Part shown: piece by piece, positions 7,897 through 16,230 of the stretch
How the letters are laid out: the number at the start of each line of letters is the position of its first letter
Position numbering within the stretch: position 1 is the stretch's first letter
From: Devosia enhydra
GTDB taxonomy: Bacteria; Pseudomonadota; Alphaproteobacteria; Rhizobiales; Devosiaceae
Length of the DNA stretch: 64,000 nucleotides
Assembly (NCBI RefSeq): GCF_900119845.1
Contig: NZ_FPKU01000004.1
Coordinates: forward strand, 248,001-312,000
Direction of reading: 5' to 3'
Notes under the pieces: model-generated
Databases searched by the model: none
The model's input: only the letters and a program-made list of their open reading frames with translations
Told to the model about the DNA's origin: nothing
Translations under genes and position numbers: made by a program

Positions 7897-8929
7897 GATG
7901 GATGCCGCCGGACTCAAGGTCATGGCCGAGCCGCTGGAGCAAGCGGTGACGGCGGCCTTGCGCGATGCGGGCGCCAGCGAGGCATCCCTATTCGACGCCA
8001 CCAAGGCGATGATGCACGCCTCGCGCCACGGCGTCGACAGCCATGGCGTGCGCCTGACCGAGCACTATTGCAACATGCTGCGCGGCGGCCGCCTCAAGCG
8101 CGACCCCCAGCTCACCGTGACCCGCAGGGGCGCCAGCAGCGCCATCGTCGATGGCGATGACGGGCTCGGCCATCACGCCGCCTATCGGGCCATGGCCGAG
8201 GCCGTGGCGCTGGCCCGCGAGGCCGGCATCGCCGGCGTCGGGGTCAGGCGGTCCTCGCATCTGGGGGCGGCGGGCGCCTACGCGCTGGCGGCGGCGGAGG
8301 CCGGATGCATCGGCTTTGCCACCACCAACACCGATTCCATGGTGGCGCTGTTCGATGGCGCGGCCCGCTTTCATGGCACCAATCCCCTGGCCTATGCGGC
8401 GCCGGTTCCGGGCAGCCGGCCCTGGCTGCTCGATATGGCGACATCATCGATCCCCATGAACCGGGTGCTGCTGCATCGTTCGCTCGATGCGCCGCTGCCC
8501 CAAGGCGTCGCGGCCGATGCGCAGGGCGCCGTCACCACCGACCCTCATGCCGCCGAGATGCTGCTGCCGCTTGGGGGCACCGATTATGGCTACAAGGGCG
8601 CGGGGCTGGCGGGGCTGGCGACGCTGCTTTCCGCCGTGCTGATGGACACGACCCTCGATCCCGATTTCATCCCGATGTATGGCGGCAGCGATATCTCGAC
8701 GCCGCGCAATATGGGACACTTCTTTTTCGCCATCGATCCTGCGCGCTTTGCCGGCAGCGATGTGTTCGCCGCCAACATCACCCGCTATCTCGGCGCGCTG
8801 CGGTCTGCCCCGACGCGCGAAGGCGGGCGCGTAATGGCGCCGGGAGATCGCGAATGGGACGAAGCCGATCGGCGTGTGGTCTCAGGCATTCCGGTCGACC
8901 CAGATACGGTGCGCTTCCTCAGGCTCTGA
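7886..8929 (+). CDS. Ldh2/malate-lactate dehydrogenase family oxidoreductase
   Basis: 347 residues of the Ldh2 family (malate, ureidoglycolate, sulfolactate and 2,3-diketogulonate dehydrogenases), NAD(P)-dependent but not Rossmann-type. Typical signatures are HGVDSHGVRL near the N-terminus, RRSSHLGAAGAYAL with the catalytic-region histidine, HGTNPLAYAAPVPG, and GGTDYGYKGAGLA. ATG 7886 is set by GAGGAGGG at 7873-7880, and it overlaps the GntR gene, showing coupling. It probably oxidises or reduces a 2-hydroxy acid brought in by the adjacent TTT system. The exact substrate cannot be decided from sequence. Confidence 0.88.
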   Translation: MGREMDAAGLKVMAEPLEQAVTAALRDAGASEASLFDATKAMMHASRHGVDSHGVRLTEHYCNMLRGGRLKRDPQLTVTRRGASSAIVDGDDGLGHHAAYRAMAEAVALAREAGIAGVGVRRSSHLGAAGAYALAAAEAGCIGFATTNTDSMVALFDGAARFHGTNPLAYAAPVPGSRPWLLDMATSSIPMNRVLLHRSLDAPLPQGVAADAQGAVTTDPHAAEMLLPLGGTDYGYKGAGLAGLATLLSAVLMDTTLDPDFIPMYGGSDISTPRNMGHFFFAIDPARFAGSDVFAANITRYLGALRSAPTREGGRVMAPGDREWDEADRRVVSGIPVDPDTVRFLRL

Positions 8930-8939
8930 AGGCCTGCGC

Positions 8940-10157
8940 TCAGACCCTTGGCCTCAGCGCGCTCCAGATGCCGACCGCCGTGCCCACGAGCCCGAAGGTG
9001 AGCAGCACGGCGCTGAGCGGAAAGATATCGCCGCCGATGCCCATCGACATCGCGCCGAGCGTCGCGCCGCCGAAATTGGCCGAACTCCACCAGGTCAGCA
9101 CGCGGGCGCGGTAGGCATCGTCGACCGAGACCTGCACGATGGTCTGGCTGCCGATGCCGATGATGGTGGTGAAAAACCCCGAGGCCACGAAGAGAATGGC
9201 CATCACCCAGTTCGATTGCGCCAGCCCGAGCGCCATGATCGAGAGCGTGTTGAGCGGCAGAGACAGCGCCAGCCAGAGGCCGATGCGCGTGGGTGCGGGC
9301 GAAAGAAAGCTGTAGAACAGCGATGCGGCAACCGCTCCGCCCCCCGCCAGCGAGGTGAAGAAGGCGAGATCGCCCGCAGTGCCGCCCAGGAGCTTGCCAA
9401 CGATGGCGGGCATGATCTCGACGGCGCCACGGCCCACCAGCGATGAAATGACCGCGATGCCGATGGCCCACCAGATCAGCCGCTGGCCGCGCGCATAGCG
9501 CAGCCCGGCCATCAGCTGTGCGGCAAGCCCGCCCATGTCGCCGGTCGGCCGTGCGCGCACGAGCAGGGGCAGGAAGGGCAGCACGATGGCGATGGGGAGG
9601 TAGGTGCTGGCATTGACCAGAAACGCTGTCTGCGTGCCGGCGGCGGCGATGACGATGCCGGCAAGGGCAGGACCAACCACGCGCGAGGCGTTGTAGGCCA
9701 TTGCGGTGAGGCTGACGGCGCTGACGAGGAATTGCCGCGGCACCACCTGGCTCACCAGCACCAGCCGCACCGGATGGTAGAGCGCGCTCAGGACGCCGAT
9801 GACGAGCGACAGCGCCGCCACCGGCAGGATGCTGACGCCATCGAGGCTCGCGAGGATGAACAGCCCCACAGAGGCGCAGCCGAGCATGATATTGAGGATG
9901 ATCGAAGCGCGACGGTGATCCCAGCGCTCGGCCAGAACCCCGATCAGCGGCCCGAAAAGTCCGGTCGGCGCCGTCACCGCCACCGCGACGAAGCCGGTCC
10001 AGAAGCTTGAATGGGTCAGCTCCCAGGCGAACCAGCCCAGCGCGACCTTTTCGAACCACATGCCGAGATAGGAGACCAGTCCCGCCGCGAAATAGATACG
10101 GAACGGCTTGTGGCGCAGTGCCGATTGCGGTTTCAGATCCGGGGCGGGCGTGGTCAT
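8940..10157 (-). CDS. MFS transporter (EntS/MFS_3-like)
   Basis: 405 residues, strongly hydrophobic with about twelve membrane segments. The loop motif GVLAERWDHRRA after the second and third helices is the MFS motif A, and the overall pattern fits the MFS_3 group (EntS-like exporters). GAGGAG precedes ATG 10157. It converges with the Ldh2 gene with only 10 bases between them, and lies downstream of the MetE-like gene in the opposite orientation. It may export a small molecule. No regulator or siderophore gene sits beside it, so the cargo is unknown. Confidence 0.85.
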   Translation of the reverse strand: MTTPAPDLKPQSALRHKPFRIYFAAGLVSYLGMWFEKVALGWFAWELTHSSFWTGFVAVAVTAPTGLFGPLIGVLAERWDHRRASIILNIMLGCASVGLFILASLDGVSILPVAALSLVIGVLSALYHPVRLVLVSQVVPRQFLVSAVSLTAMAYNASRVVGPALAGIVIAAAGTQTAFLVNASTYLPIAIVLPFLPLLVRARPTGDMGGLAAQLMAGLRYARGQRLIWWAIGIAVISSLVGRGAVEIMPAIVGKLLGGTAGDLAFFTSLAGGGAVAASLFYSFLSPAPTRIGLWLALSLPLNTLSIMALGLAQSNWVMAILFVASGFFTTIIGIGSQTIVQVSVDDAYRARVLTWWSSANFGGATLGAMSMGIGGDIFPLSAVLLTFGLVGTAVGIWSALRPRV

Positions 10158-10260
10158 GCCGGAGCAAACTCCTCTGCTCTGGCTCTAACTCCCGCCGCGC
10201 CCCAAGCGCCAGCACAATCGTGAAAAAACTGCGTTGCCCGGCGCGGTTGCCGGCCTCGTG

Positions 10261-11379
10261 TCAGACCTCGCCCCAGATGGCCTCTGCCGTGCGGACAACG
10301 AGGTCGAGCTTGCGCTTCTGGTCGTCCTCGGTGACGTTGTTGCCCTCTTCGGTCGAAGCAAAACCGCATTGCGGGGCGATGCCGAGCTGGTCGAGATCGG
10401 CATACTTGCCGGCGAGTTCGAACTTGCGCTTCAGATCCTCGAGGGGCTCAAGATCGGGCACCTTGGTGGTGATGAAGCCGGGCAGCACGCGCTTCTTGCC
10501 CTTGGGCAGGAGCCGCAGCGGCTCGAGCCCGCCGGCGCGGTCGGTGTCGTATTCCATGAAGTAGATGTCGACGCCGGTCTGGTTGAAGATGGCGTCGGCC
10601 GCCGGATCATAGGCGCCTTCGGCCACCCAGGTGGATTTGAAATTGCCCCGGCACATATGCATGCCGATCAGCATGTCGTCGGGCCGGTCGGCAATCGCTT
10701 CATGCATCATCCAGGCATATTTGCCGATCAGCCAGTCCGGGTCGATGCCAGCCTCTTTCTTTGCGGCGCGGATCTTGGGATCGCACAGATAGGCAAAGAA
10801 GATGTCGTCCATCTGCAGATAGCGGCAGCCGGCGGCATAGAAGGCCTTGACCGCCTTGTTGTAGGTCTTGGCGATGTCGGAAAAATAAAGCTCGATGTCG
10901 TCGCGATAGGCCTTAACCTCGACATCCTCGGCCGCGACGCGGAAATGCACGCAGGAGGGGCCGGGGATCGAGATCTTCGGGGTGACCGCGGTATTGGCGG
11001 CGACGAAGCGGAAGTGCTCGAGCATCGGATGGTTGTCGGGAAAGTCGAGGCGGTCGGTGATGACCGGTACGTCGGCCTTGGTCACCACGCCGTGGAACTG
11101 GATGCCGCCGCCCTCGCGCTGGATGATGTCGAGCCCGTCCAGCATGCCCATGAAGTCGAAATGCCACCAGGCCCGCCGGAATTCGCCATCGGTCACGGCC
11201 TTCAGGCCCGCATCCTGTTGCAGCTTGATGGCGCCCTTGATGGCCTCGTCCTCGATCGCCTTGAGCTCGTCGGGGCCGATCTTGCCCTCCTGAGCCTGCT
11301 TGCGGGCCGCTTTCAGAGCGGAGGGGCGGAGCAGGGAGCCTACATGGTCGGCGCGATAGGGGGGCGGTGTGATGGCCAA
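10261..11379 (-). CDS. cobalamin-independent methionine synthase-like protein (YxjG/MetE C-domain type)
   Basis: 372 residues equivalent to the catalytic C-terminal half of MetE, as in YxjG/YxjH-type proteins. It opens with PPYRADHVGSLLRP. Likely zinc ligands are in IGMHMCRGN (His, Cys), FMEYDTD (Glu) and LGIAPQCGFAS (Cys). I chose TTG 11379: a perfect AGGAGG lies seven bases upstream, while the in-frame ATG at 11406 has none. Such single-domain proteins transfer methyl groups to homocysteine or another thiol from donors that differ from MetE. It is divergent from a demethylating Rieske oxygenase, which hints at a shared methylated substrate, though that is inference. Confidence 0.86.
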   Translation of the reverse strand: MAITPPPYRADHVGSLLRPSALKAARKQAQEGKIGPDELKAIEDEAIKGAIKLQQDAGLKAVTDGEFRRAWWHFDFMGMLDGLDIIQREGGGIQFHGVVTKADVPVITDRLDFPDNHPMLEHFRFVAANTAVTPKISIPGPSCVHFRVAAEDVEVKAYRDDIELYFSDIAKTYNKAVKAFYAAGCRYLQMDDIFFAYLCDPKIRAAKKEAGIDPDWLIGKYAWMMHEAIADRPDDMLIGMHMCRGNFKSTWVAEGAYDPAADAIFNQTGVDIYFMEYDTDRAGGLEPLRLLPKGKKRVLPGFITTKVPDLEPLEDLKRKFELAGKYADLDQLGIAPQCGFASTEEGNNVTEDDQKRKLDLVVRTAEAIWGEV

Positions 11380-11436
11380 GGTCGATCCTCCTGATGTTTG
11401 CGCCATCTGCCCTGCGATTCCCCGCCATGGCAAGGC

Positions 11437-11465
11437 TTGACAGAGAGAATGTATACAGCTTGTAC
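11437..11465 (+). promoter_or_regulatory. promoter/operator of the Rieske oxygenase operon
   Basis: TTGACA (11437-11442) is a consensus -35. Eight bases downstream is the perfect palindrome TGTATACA (11450-11457), continuing as GCTTGTAC to 11465. The palindrome sits in the spacer, overlapping any -10 element, the usual position for repression. The GntR regulator at 12540 in the same operon is the expected binder. A second TGTATACA occurs inside the oxygenase gene at 11745-11752. Confidence 0.55.
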
Positions 11466-11496
11466 TGGTGCGAGCCGATCTGGGAGGAGACGCGAG

Positions 11497-12543
11497 ATGG
11501 TGAAGCCGGCCTTTCCGCTCAACGCATGGTATGCCGCCGCCTGGGACGTGGAGGTGAAGCGCACGCTGCTCGCCCGCACGCTCTGCAACAAGCCGGTCGT
11601 TCTCTATAGAAAACAGGATGGTAGCGCAGTCGCACTCGCTGATGCCTGCTGGCATCGCCTTCTGCCGCTCTCGATGGGCGAGCTGCATGGCGACAATGTC
11701 ATCTGCGGCTATCACGGGCTGGAATATGACGACACCGGCCGCTGTGTATACATGCCGTCTCAGGACACCATAAATCCATCGGCCTGTGTCAAATCCTATC
11801 CTCTGGTCGAAAGGCACCGCTTCATCTGGCTGTGGATGGGCGACCCGGCGCTTGCCGATCCCGCGCTGGTGCCGGATCTGCACTGGAACGATGATCCGGA
11901 ATGGGCGTCGGATGGCAAATACATCCATGCGCGCTGCGATTACCGGCTGGTGGTGGACAACCTCATGGACCTGACCCATGAGACCTATGTCCATGGCTCC
12001 TCGATCGGCAACCGCGCCGTGGCCGAAGCCCCCTTCGATGCTACCCACACCGATACGACCGCCACCATCACCCGCTGGATGATCGATATCGATGCGCCGC
12101 CCTTCTGGCGCGGGCAACTGGGCAAGCCGGGCAATGTCGACCGCTGGCAAATCATCAATTTCGAGGCGCCCTCGACCATCGCCATCGATGTGGGCGTCGC
12201 CCCGACCGGGACGGGCGCGCCCGAGGGCGATCGCAGCCAGGGCGTCAACGGCATGGTGCTCAACACCATGACGCCCGAAACCGACAAGACCTGCCATTAT
12301 TTCTGGGCCTTCGCGCGCAACTACAAGCTCTCGGAACAGGCCCGCACTCATGGGCTGCGCGAGGGCGTATCCTCGATCTTCCGCGAGGATGAGCACATCC
12401 TCGAGGCCCAGCAGAAGGCGATCGACGCCAATCCCGACCATGTCATCTACAATCTCAACATCGATGCTGGATCGATGTGGGCGCGTCGGCTCATCGACCG
12501 GATGATCGCCGAGGAAACCACGCTGCGGCAGGCCGCCGAATGA
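11497..12543 (+). CDS. VanA-like Rieske aromatic oxygenase/O-demethylase, large subunit
   Basis: 348 residues. A Rieske 2Fe-2S site is complete: Cys51-X-His53, sixteen residues, Cys70-X2-His73. The non-haem iron site reads DNLMDLTHETYVH, giving Asp158, His161 and His166. Overall this matches vanillate-demethylase-type oxygenases (single polypeptide, no beta subunit). ATG 11497 follows GGGAGGAGA. It overlaps the GntR gene by four bases and works with the reductase encoded at 13291. The likely reaction is oxidative removal of a methyl group or hydroxylation of an aromatic or heterocyclic acid. Vanillate itself is only one option. Confidence 0.88.
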   Translation: MVKPAFPLNAWYAAAWDVEVKRTLLARTLCNKPVVLYRKQDGSAVALADACWHRLLPLSMGELHGDNVICGYHGLEYDDTGRCVYMPSQDTINPSACVKSYPLVERHRFIWLWMGDPALADPALVPDLHWNDDPEWASDGKYIHARCDYRLVVDNLMDLTHETYVHGSSIGNRAVAEAPFDATHTDTTATITRWMIDIDAPPFWRGQLGKPGNVDRWQIINFEAPSTIAIDVGVAPTGTGAPEGDRSQGVNGMVLNTMTPETDKTCHYFWAFARNYKLSEQARTHGLREGVSSIFREDEHILEAQQKAIDANPDHVIYNLNIDAGSMWARRLIDRMIAEETTLRQAAE

Positions 12544-13277
12544 GCGCCGAACCCAGCGAGCGCGCCAGCCAGTCGCACCGGGCCTTGATGGGCGTACGCG
12601 ACCTCGTGATTTCGGGCGAGATCAGGCCGGGCGCGCGGCTCTCCGAAATCGCCGTTGCGCAGCGGCTGGGCCTGTCACGCACGCCGCTGCGCGCTGCGCT
12701 GGCGCGTCTGGAGCAGGAGGGGCTCGTCGAGCAGATCCCATCGGGCGGCTATGCGGTGCGCAGCTTTTCGCGCGAGGAGGTGATCGACGCCATCGAGCTG
12801 CGCGGGGTGCTCGAAGGGACGGCGGTGCGCCTTGCAGCCGAACGCGGCGTGGCCCCGGCGCGAATGACCGAGCTGAGGCGGCTTCTCGTCGAGATCGACC
12901 GGGCTTTGGCTGGCGATCTGGCTGACATGCAGTTCGACCGCTATGTCGAGCTCAATGCCGCCTTCCACGACCTGCTCTCCGGCCTTGCGAGCCTCACCAT
13001 CAGGCGCGAGATCGAGCGCGTGACGCGCCTGCCCTTTGCATCGCCGTCGGCTTTTCTCGACAAGCAGGCCGATGTGCCCGAGTTCCGCCGCTCGCTCTAT
13101 GGCGGGCATGCCCAGCATCGCGCCATCGTCGCTGCCATCGAGTTGCGCGAAGGCGCGCGGGCCGAGGCGCTGGCGCGCGAGCATGCGCGGCTGGCGCGGC
13201 AGAATCTCGAATTCGTGCTCGATCAGGACCGCAGCCTCATTCGCCGCGTTCCCGCGCTCGCCCTCGTTTCGCTCTAG
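12540..13277 (+). CDS. GntR-family regulator, FCD type, inside the oxygenase operon
   Basis: 245 residues. The winged helix covers about residues 10-75 (VRDLVISGEIRPGARLSEIAVAQRLGLSRTPLRAALARLEQEGLVEQ). An FCD domain follows (LNAAFHDLLSGLASLTI and GGHAQHRAIVAAIEL with metal-type histidines). ATG 12540 overlaps the oxygenase stop (ATGA). It has the place of VanR between oxygenase and reductase, so autogenous repression through TGTATACA at 11450 is likely, relieved by the aromatic substrate. Confidence 0.88.
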   Translation: MSAEPSERASQSHRALMGVRDLVISGEIRPGARLSEIAVAQRLGLSRTPLRAALARLEQEGLVEQIPSGGYAVRSFSREEVIDAIELRGVLEGTAVRLAAERGVAPARMTELRRLLVEIDRALAGDLADMQFDRYVELNAAFHDLLSGLASLTIRREIERVTRLPFASPSAFLDKQADVPEFRRSLYGGHAQHRAIVAAIELREGARAEALAREHARLARQNLEFVLDQDRSLIRRVPALALVSL

Positions 13278-13290
13278 CTGGGAGCCGATC

Positions 13291-14265
13291 ATGCGCAATC
13301 GCATCGAATGGCGACAAGGCAGAGTGGTCTCCACCGATCTCGTGGCCGAGGACGTGCGTCGCATCGTCTTTGCGGTGGATGGATCGCTGCCGCGCTTCGA
13401 TCCCGGATCGCATACCAATCTCAAGGTGACGATAGCCGGCGAGCCCGCGATCCGCACCTATACCGTGGTGCCTGCCGGCCCCGGCCATCTTGCCGTCGCC
13501 GTCAAGCTTCACCCGCAAAGCCGGGGCGGGTCACGCTTCATGTGGGGCCTCGCCACAGGTGACGCCATCGCACTGACGGTGCCGGAGAACCGCTTCGAAC
13601 TCTCGTGGCGGGCGGACCATTACCTGCTGCTGGCGGGCGGTATCGGCATCACGCCGATCTACGGCATGGCCAAGGCGCTGGCCGCGCGCGGAGCGTCCCT
13701 GCGCGTCGTCTATGGGGCACGCTCGCGCGGGCTGATGGCCTTTGCCGAGGAGCTGCAGGGTATTCTGGGCGACCGTCTCGTGCTGCGCAACAATGCCAAG
13801 GGCGATCATATCGACCTCGCTGCCGAGTTCTCCGCCCTGCCGGCCAATGCCGAGTGCTATCTCTGCGGCCCGATCGGGATGCTGGAGGCCGCCAAGGCTG
13901 TCTGGGCGGCCTCTGGTCGGCCGGTGAGCCGCCTGCGCTACGAGGTGTTCGGGGACAGCGGGCTACATCTCGAAAAACCCTTCACCGTCGAGATCGCCAA
14001 TCGCGGCCTCTCGGTTGCGGTGCGTCCGGACCAGACGCTGCTCGATGCGCTGCTCGGGGCAGGGGTCGATATGATCTATGATTGCCAGCGCGGCGAATGC
14101 GGGCTCTGCGCGGTCAAAGTGCTCGAGCGCGAGGCCGCGATCGACCATCGCGACGTCTTCCTCAGCCCCGAGGAAAAGGCCGAGAACCATCGCATGTGCG
14201 CCTGCGTCTCGCGGCTCACCGGCGGTCGCGCGGTCATCGATATCGGTTATCGCACGAGCCCCTGA
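13291..14265 (+). CDS. VanB-like oxidoreductase subunit (ferredoxin reductase plus 2Fe-2S)
   Basis: 324 residues in the class IA oxygenase-reductase order. An FMN/FAD barrel comes first (RTYTVV near 55-60), then an NAD-binding half (LLLAGGIGITPIYGM, LCGPIGML), then a C-terminal plant-type ferredoxin with CQRGECGLC (Cys265, 270, 273) and Cys303 after the standard 29-residue gap. It passes electrons from NADH to the Rieske protein at 11497. It starts 13 bases after the GntR stop, on the same transcript. All cofactor residues look intact. Confidence 0.9.
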   Translation: MRNRIEWRQGRVVSTDLVAEDVRRIVFAVDGSLPRFDPGSHTNLKVTIAGEPAIRTYTVVPAGPGHLAVAVKLHPQSRGGSRFMWGLATGDAIALTVPENRFELSWRADHYLLLAGGIGITPIYGMAKALAARGASLRVVYGARSRGLMAFAEELQGILGDRLVLRNNAKGDHIDLAAEFSALPANAECYLCGPIGMLEAAKAVWAASGRPVSRLRYEVFGDSGLHLEKPFTVEIANRGLSVAVRPDQTLLDALLGAGVDMIYDCQRGECGLCAVKVLEREAAIDHRDVFLSPEEKAENHRMCACVSRLTGGRAVIDIGYRTSP

Positions 14266-14366
14266 AGCGGTACTGCGCAGGAGGGTGCCTGCGGCGCGGC
14301 TTCATCTTGACCCCGGCAGCGATCCGGGCGAGACAGGCGGTCAGGTTCATTCTTGCCGGGAATGAC

Positions 14367-15263
14367 ATGGCCATACCCCGCCGCTTTCTGCCACCCACTT
14401 CGTTGCTGGTCTCGTTCGAGGCCGCGGCCCGGCTTGGCAGCTTCACCGCTGCCGCTGCCGAGGTGAATCTCACCCAGAGCGCCGTCAGCCGGCAGATCCG
14501 CCAGCTCGAGGAGCAATTGGGCGCCGAGCTCTTCGTGCGCGAACGCCAGACGGTGCGGCTCACCTCGCTGGGCGCTACCTATGCCGGACATATCCGCGAT
14601 GCACTCAACCGCATCAGCTCGGCGACGCTCAATCTCAGGGCCAATCCCGGCGGCGGCATGCTCAACCTTGCCATTCTGCCGACCTTCGGCACCCGCTGGC
14701 TGGCGCCCCGCCTGCCGAAATTTCTCGAAGCCAATTCCGGCATCACCATCAATCTATCGACCCGCATAGCGCCCTTCGATTTCGATCGAGAGCCCTTCGA
14801 TGCCGCCATCCATTTCGGCGCGAGCGACTGGCCCGGGGCCCAGCATTTGCGGCTGAGGGGCGAGACCGTGGTGCCGGCCTGCTCGCCGAGCCTCAAGGAA
14901 CGCTATCATTTCGAGCAGCCGGCCGATCTGCGCGCCGCGCCGCTGCTGCACCTCACCACCCGCCCCGACGCGTGGGAGCGCTGGCTGGCGAGGCACGGCG
15001 CGCCGGCCGACAATGTGCATGGCATGCTGTTCGACCAGTTCGCGACGGCCGCGCAGGCCGCCATCGCCGGGCTCGGCATCGCATTGCTGCCCGATTTCCT
15101 GATCGAGGCCGAGATGGCGCGGGGCGATCTCGTCAAGGCGCTGCCGCTGCCGATGGAAAGCGCGGAAAGCTATTTCCTCGTCTGGCCGCTGGAGCGCGCG
15201 CTGCACCCGCCGCTGGTCGCGTTCCGCCGCTGGCTCGCCGCCGAAACGGGGCAGGAAATCTAG
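14367..15263 (+). CDS. LysR-family regulator, GcvA-like
   Basis: 298 residues. The N-terminal LysR helix-turn-helix reads SLLVSFEAAARLGSFTAAAAEVNLTQSAVSRQIRQLEEQLGAELFVRE. A periplasmic-binding-protein-like effector domain follows, with the GcvA/AmpR-group phrase LPTFGTRWLAPRLPKF. The start at ATG 14367 is the first Met before the helix. It lies between the oxygenase operon and the dehydrogenases at 15307 and 16231, all on the plus strand. It could control either, or act as a stand-alone regulator. The 43-base gap to the next gene favours co-transcription with it. Confidence 0.87.
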   Translation: MAIPRRFLPPTSLLVSFEAAARLGSFTAAAAEVNLTQSAVSRQIRQLEEQLGAELFVRERQTVRLTSLGATYAGHIRDALNRISSATLNLRANPGGGMLNLAILPTFGTRWLAPRLPKFLEANSGITINLSTRIAPFDFDREPFDAAIHFGASDWPGAQHLRLRGETVVPACSPSLKERYHFEQPADLRAAPLLHLTTRPDAWERWLARHGAPADNVHGMLFDQFATAAQAAIAGLGIALLPDFLIEAEMARGDLVKALPLPMESAESYFLVWPLERALHPPLVAFRRWLAAETGQEI

Positions 15264-15306
15264 CCTGGAGCGTTTCGAGGCGCGTTGATACCGGAAGGGG
15301 GCAATC

Positions 15307-16122
15307 ATGGCGGCACGCATCCTGATCACAGGCGGACGCGGCAATCTCGGCACCAAGCTCGCCGCGCATCTGCGGTCTCACGGCTATTCCGACATCATCG
15401 CCTTCGACAAAGCCGAAGGCGCCGATCTGTCGGGCGATATTTCGATCTATGACGAGGCCTGGGCCCAAGGCTTTGCCGGGGTCGACTGCGTCTTCCATTT
15501 TGCCGCCGCCGGTGCCCCGACCGAGGTGTGGGAGGATGTGCTGCCGATGAACATCATCGGCACGCAGAACGTGCTCAAGGCGATGAAACGCCACGCTCCG
15601 GGTGCGCGGATGGTGTTTGCCAGCACCAATCACGTGATGGGCGGCTACCGGTTTCGGCAGGGGCCGGTGACCGAGGCGATGCCGCCGGCGCCCTTCACGC
15701 CCTATGGCGTCTCCAAGCTGATCGGCGAGCAGCTTTGCCGCGCCTATGTCGCAGAGGGGCACGGCTCGGCCATCGCGCTGCGCATCGGCTATTGTCAGGT
15801 TGGAGAGAACATCCCCGGTCCGCACATGCATATGGGCAGCTGGGGGCAGCAGATGTGGCTCTCGAACCGCGACATGGTGGCCGCCATGCAGGGGGCGCTG
15901 GACGCCGCGGACCCCGGCTTTGCCATCCTCAACCTCACCTCCAACAATCCCGGCATGCGCTGGGATTTGTCCGAGGCGCGTCGGGTCATCGGCTATGTCC
16001 CGCAGGATGGTCATGACCTCGTGATGACGCCCGAGGTCGCCGATGACGATGCGCGCAGCCGGGCGGGCGTGCTGCACTCATGGCAGGCGCTGGTCGACCT
16101 CAAGCCTTGGCTCGGATTCTGA
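15307..16122 (+). CDS. NAD-dependent epimerase/dehydratase family, uronate-dehydrogenase-like
   Basis: 271 residues of the extended SDR type. GGRGNLG is the nucleotide loop and YGVSK the catalytic YxxxK. The phrases MVFASTNHVMGGY, LRIGYCQ and GSWGQQMWLSNRDMV match the layout of uronate dehydrogenases, which oxidise galacturonate or glucuronate to the aldarolactone. This would link to the pectin gene block at 33-40 kb, although the genes are 18 kb apart. Plain NAD-dependent epimerase is the fallback. Expression probably follows the LysR gene just upstream. Confidence 0.78.
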   Translation: MAARILITGGRGNLGTKLAAHLRSHGYSDIIAFDKAEGADLSGDISIYDEAWAQGFAGVDCVFHFAAAGAPTEVWEDVLPMNIIGTQNVLKAMKRHAPGARMVFASTNHVMGGYRFRQGPVTEAMPPAPFTPYGVSKLIGEQLCRAYVAEGHGSAIALRIGYCQVGENIPGPHMHMGSWGQQMWLSNRDMVAAMQGALDAADPGFAILNLTSNNPGMRWDLSEARRVIGYVPQDGHDLVMTPEVADDDARSRAGVLHSWQALVDLKPWLGF

Positions 16123-16230
16123 CGCAGGCTTTTCGATCATCAGGTTCAAGACTTTGGGCGGGGTCTCTCGACACGGTGACCGCCCTGCATCGTTATCGCC
16201 GGCTTGCCGGACAGCAGAAGGACTAAGCCG

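Noticed and set aside
11380-11496. A riboswitch (SAM or cobalamin) before the MetE-like gene
   Set aside because: The gap is only about 117 bases, shared with a divergent promoter, and shows no conserved riboswitch core.
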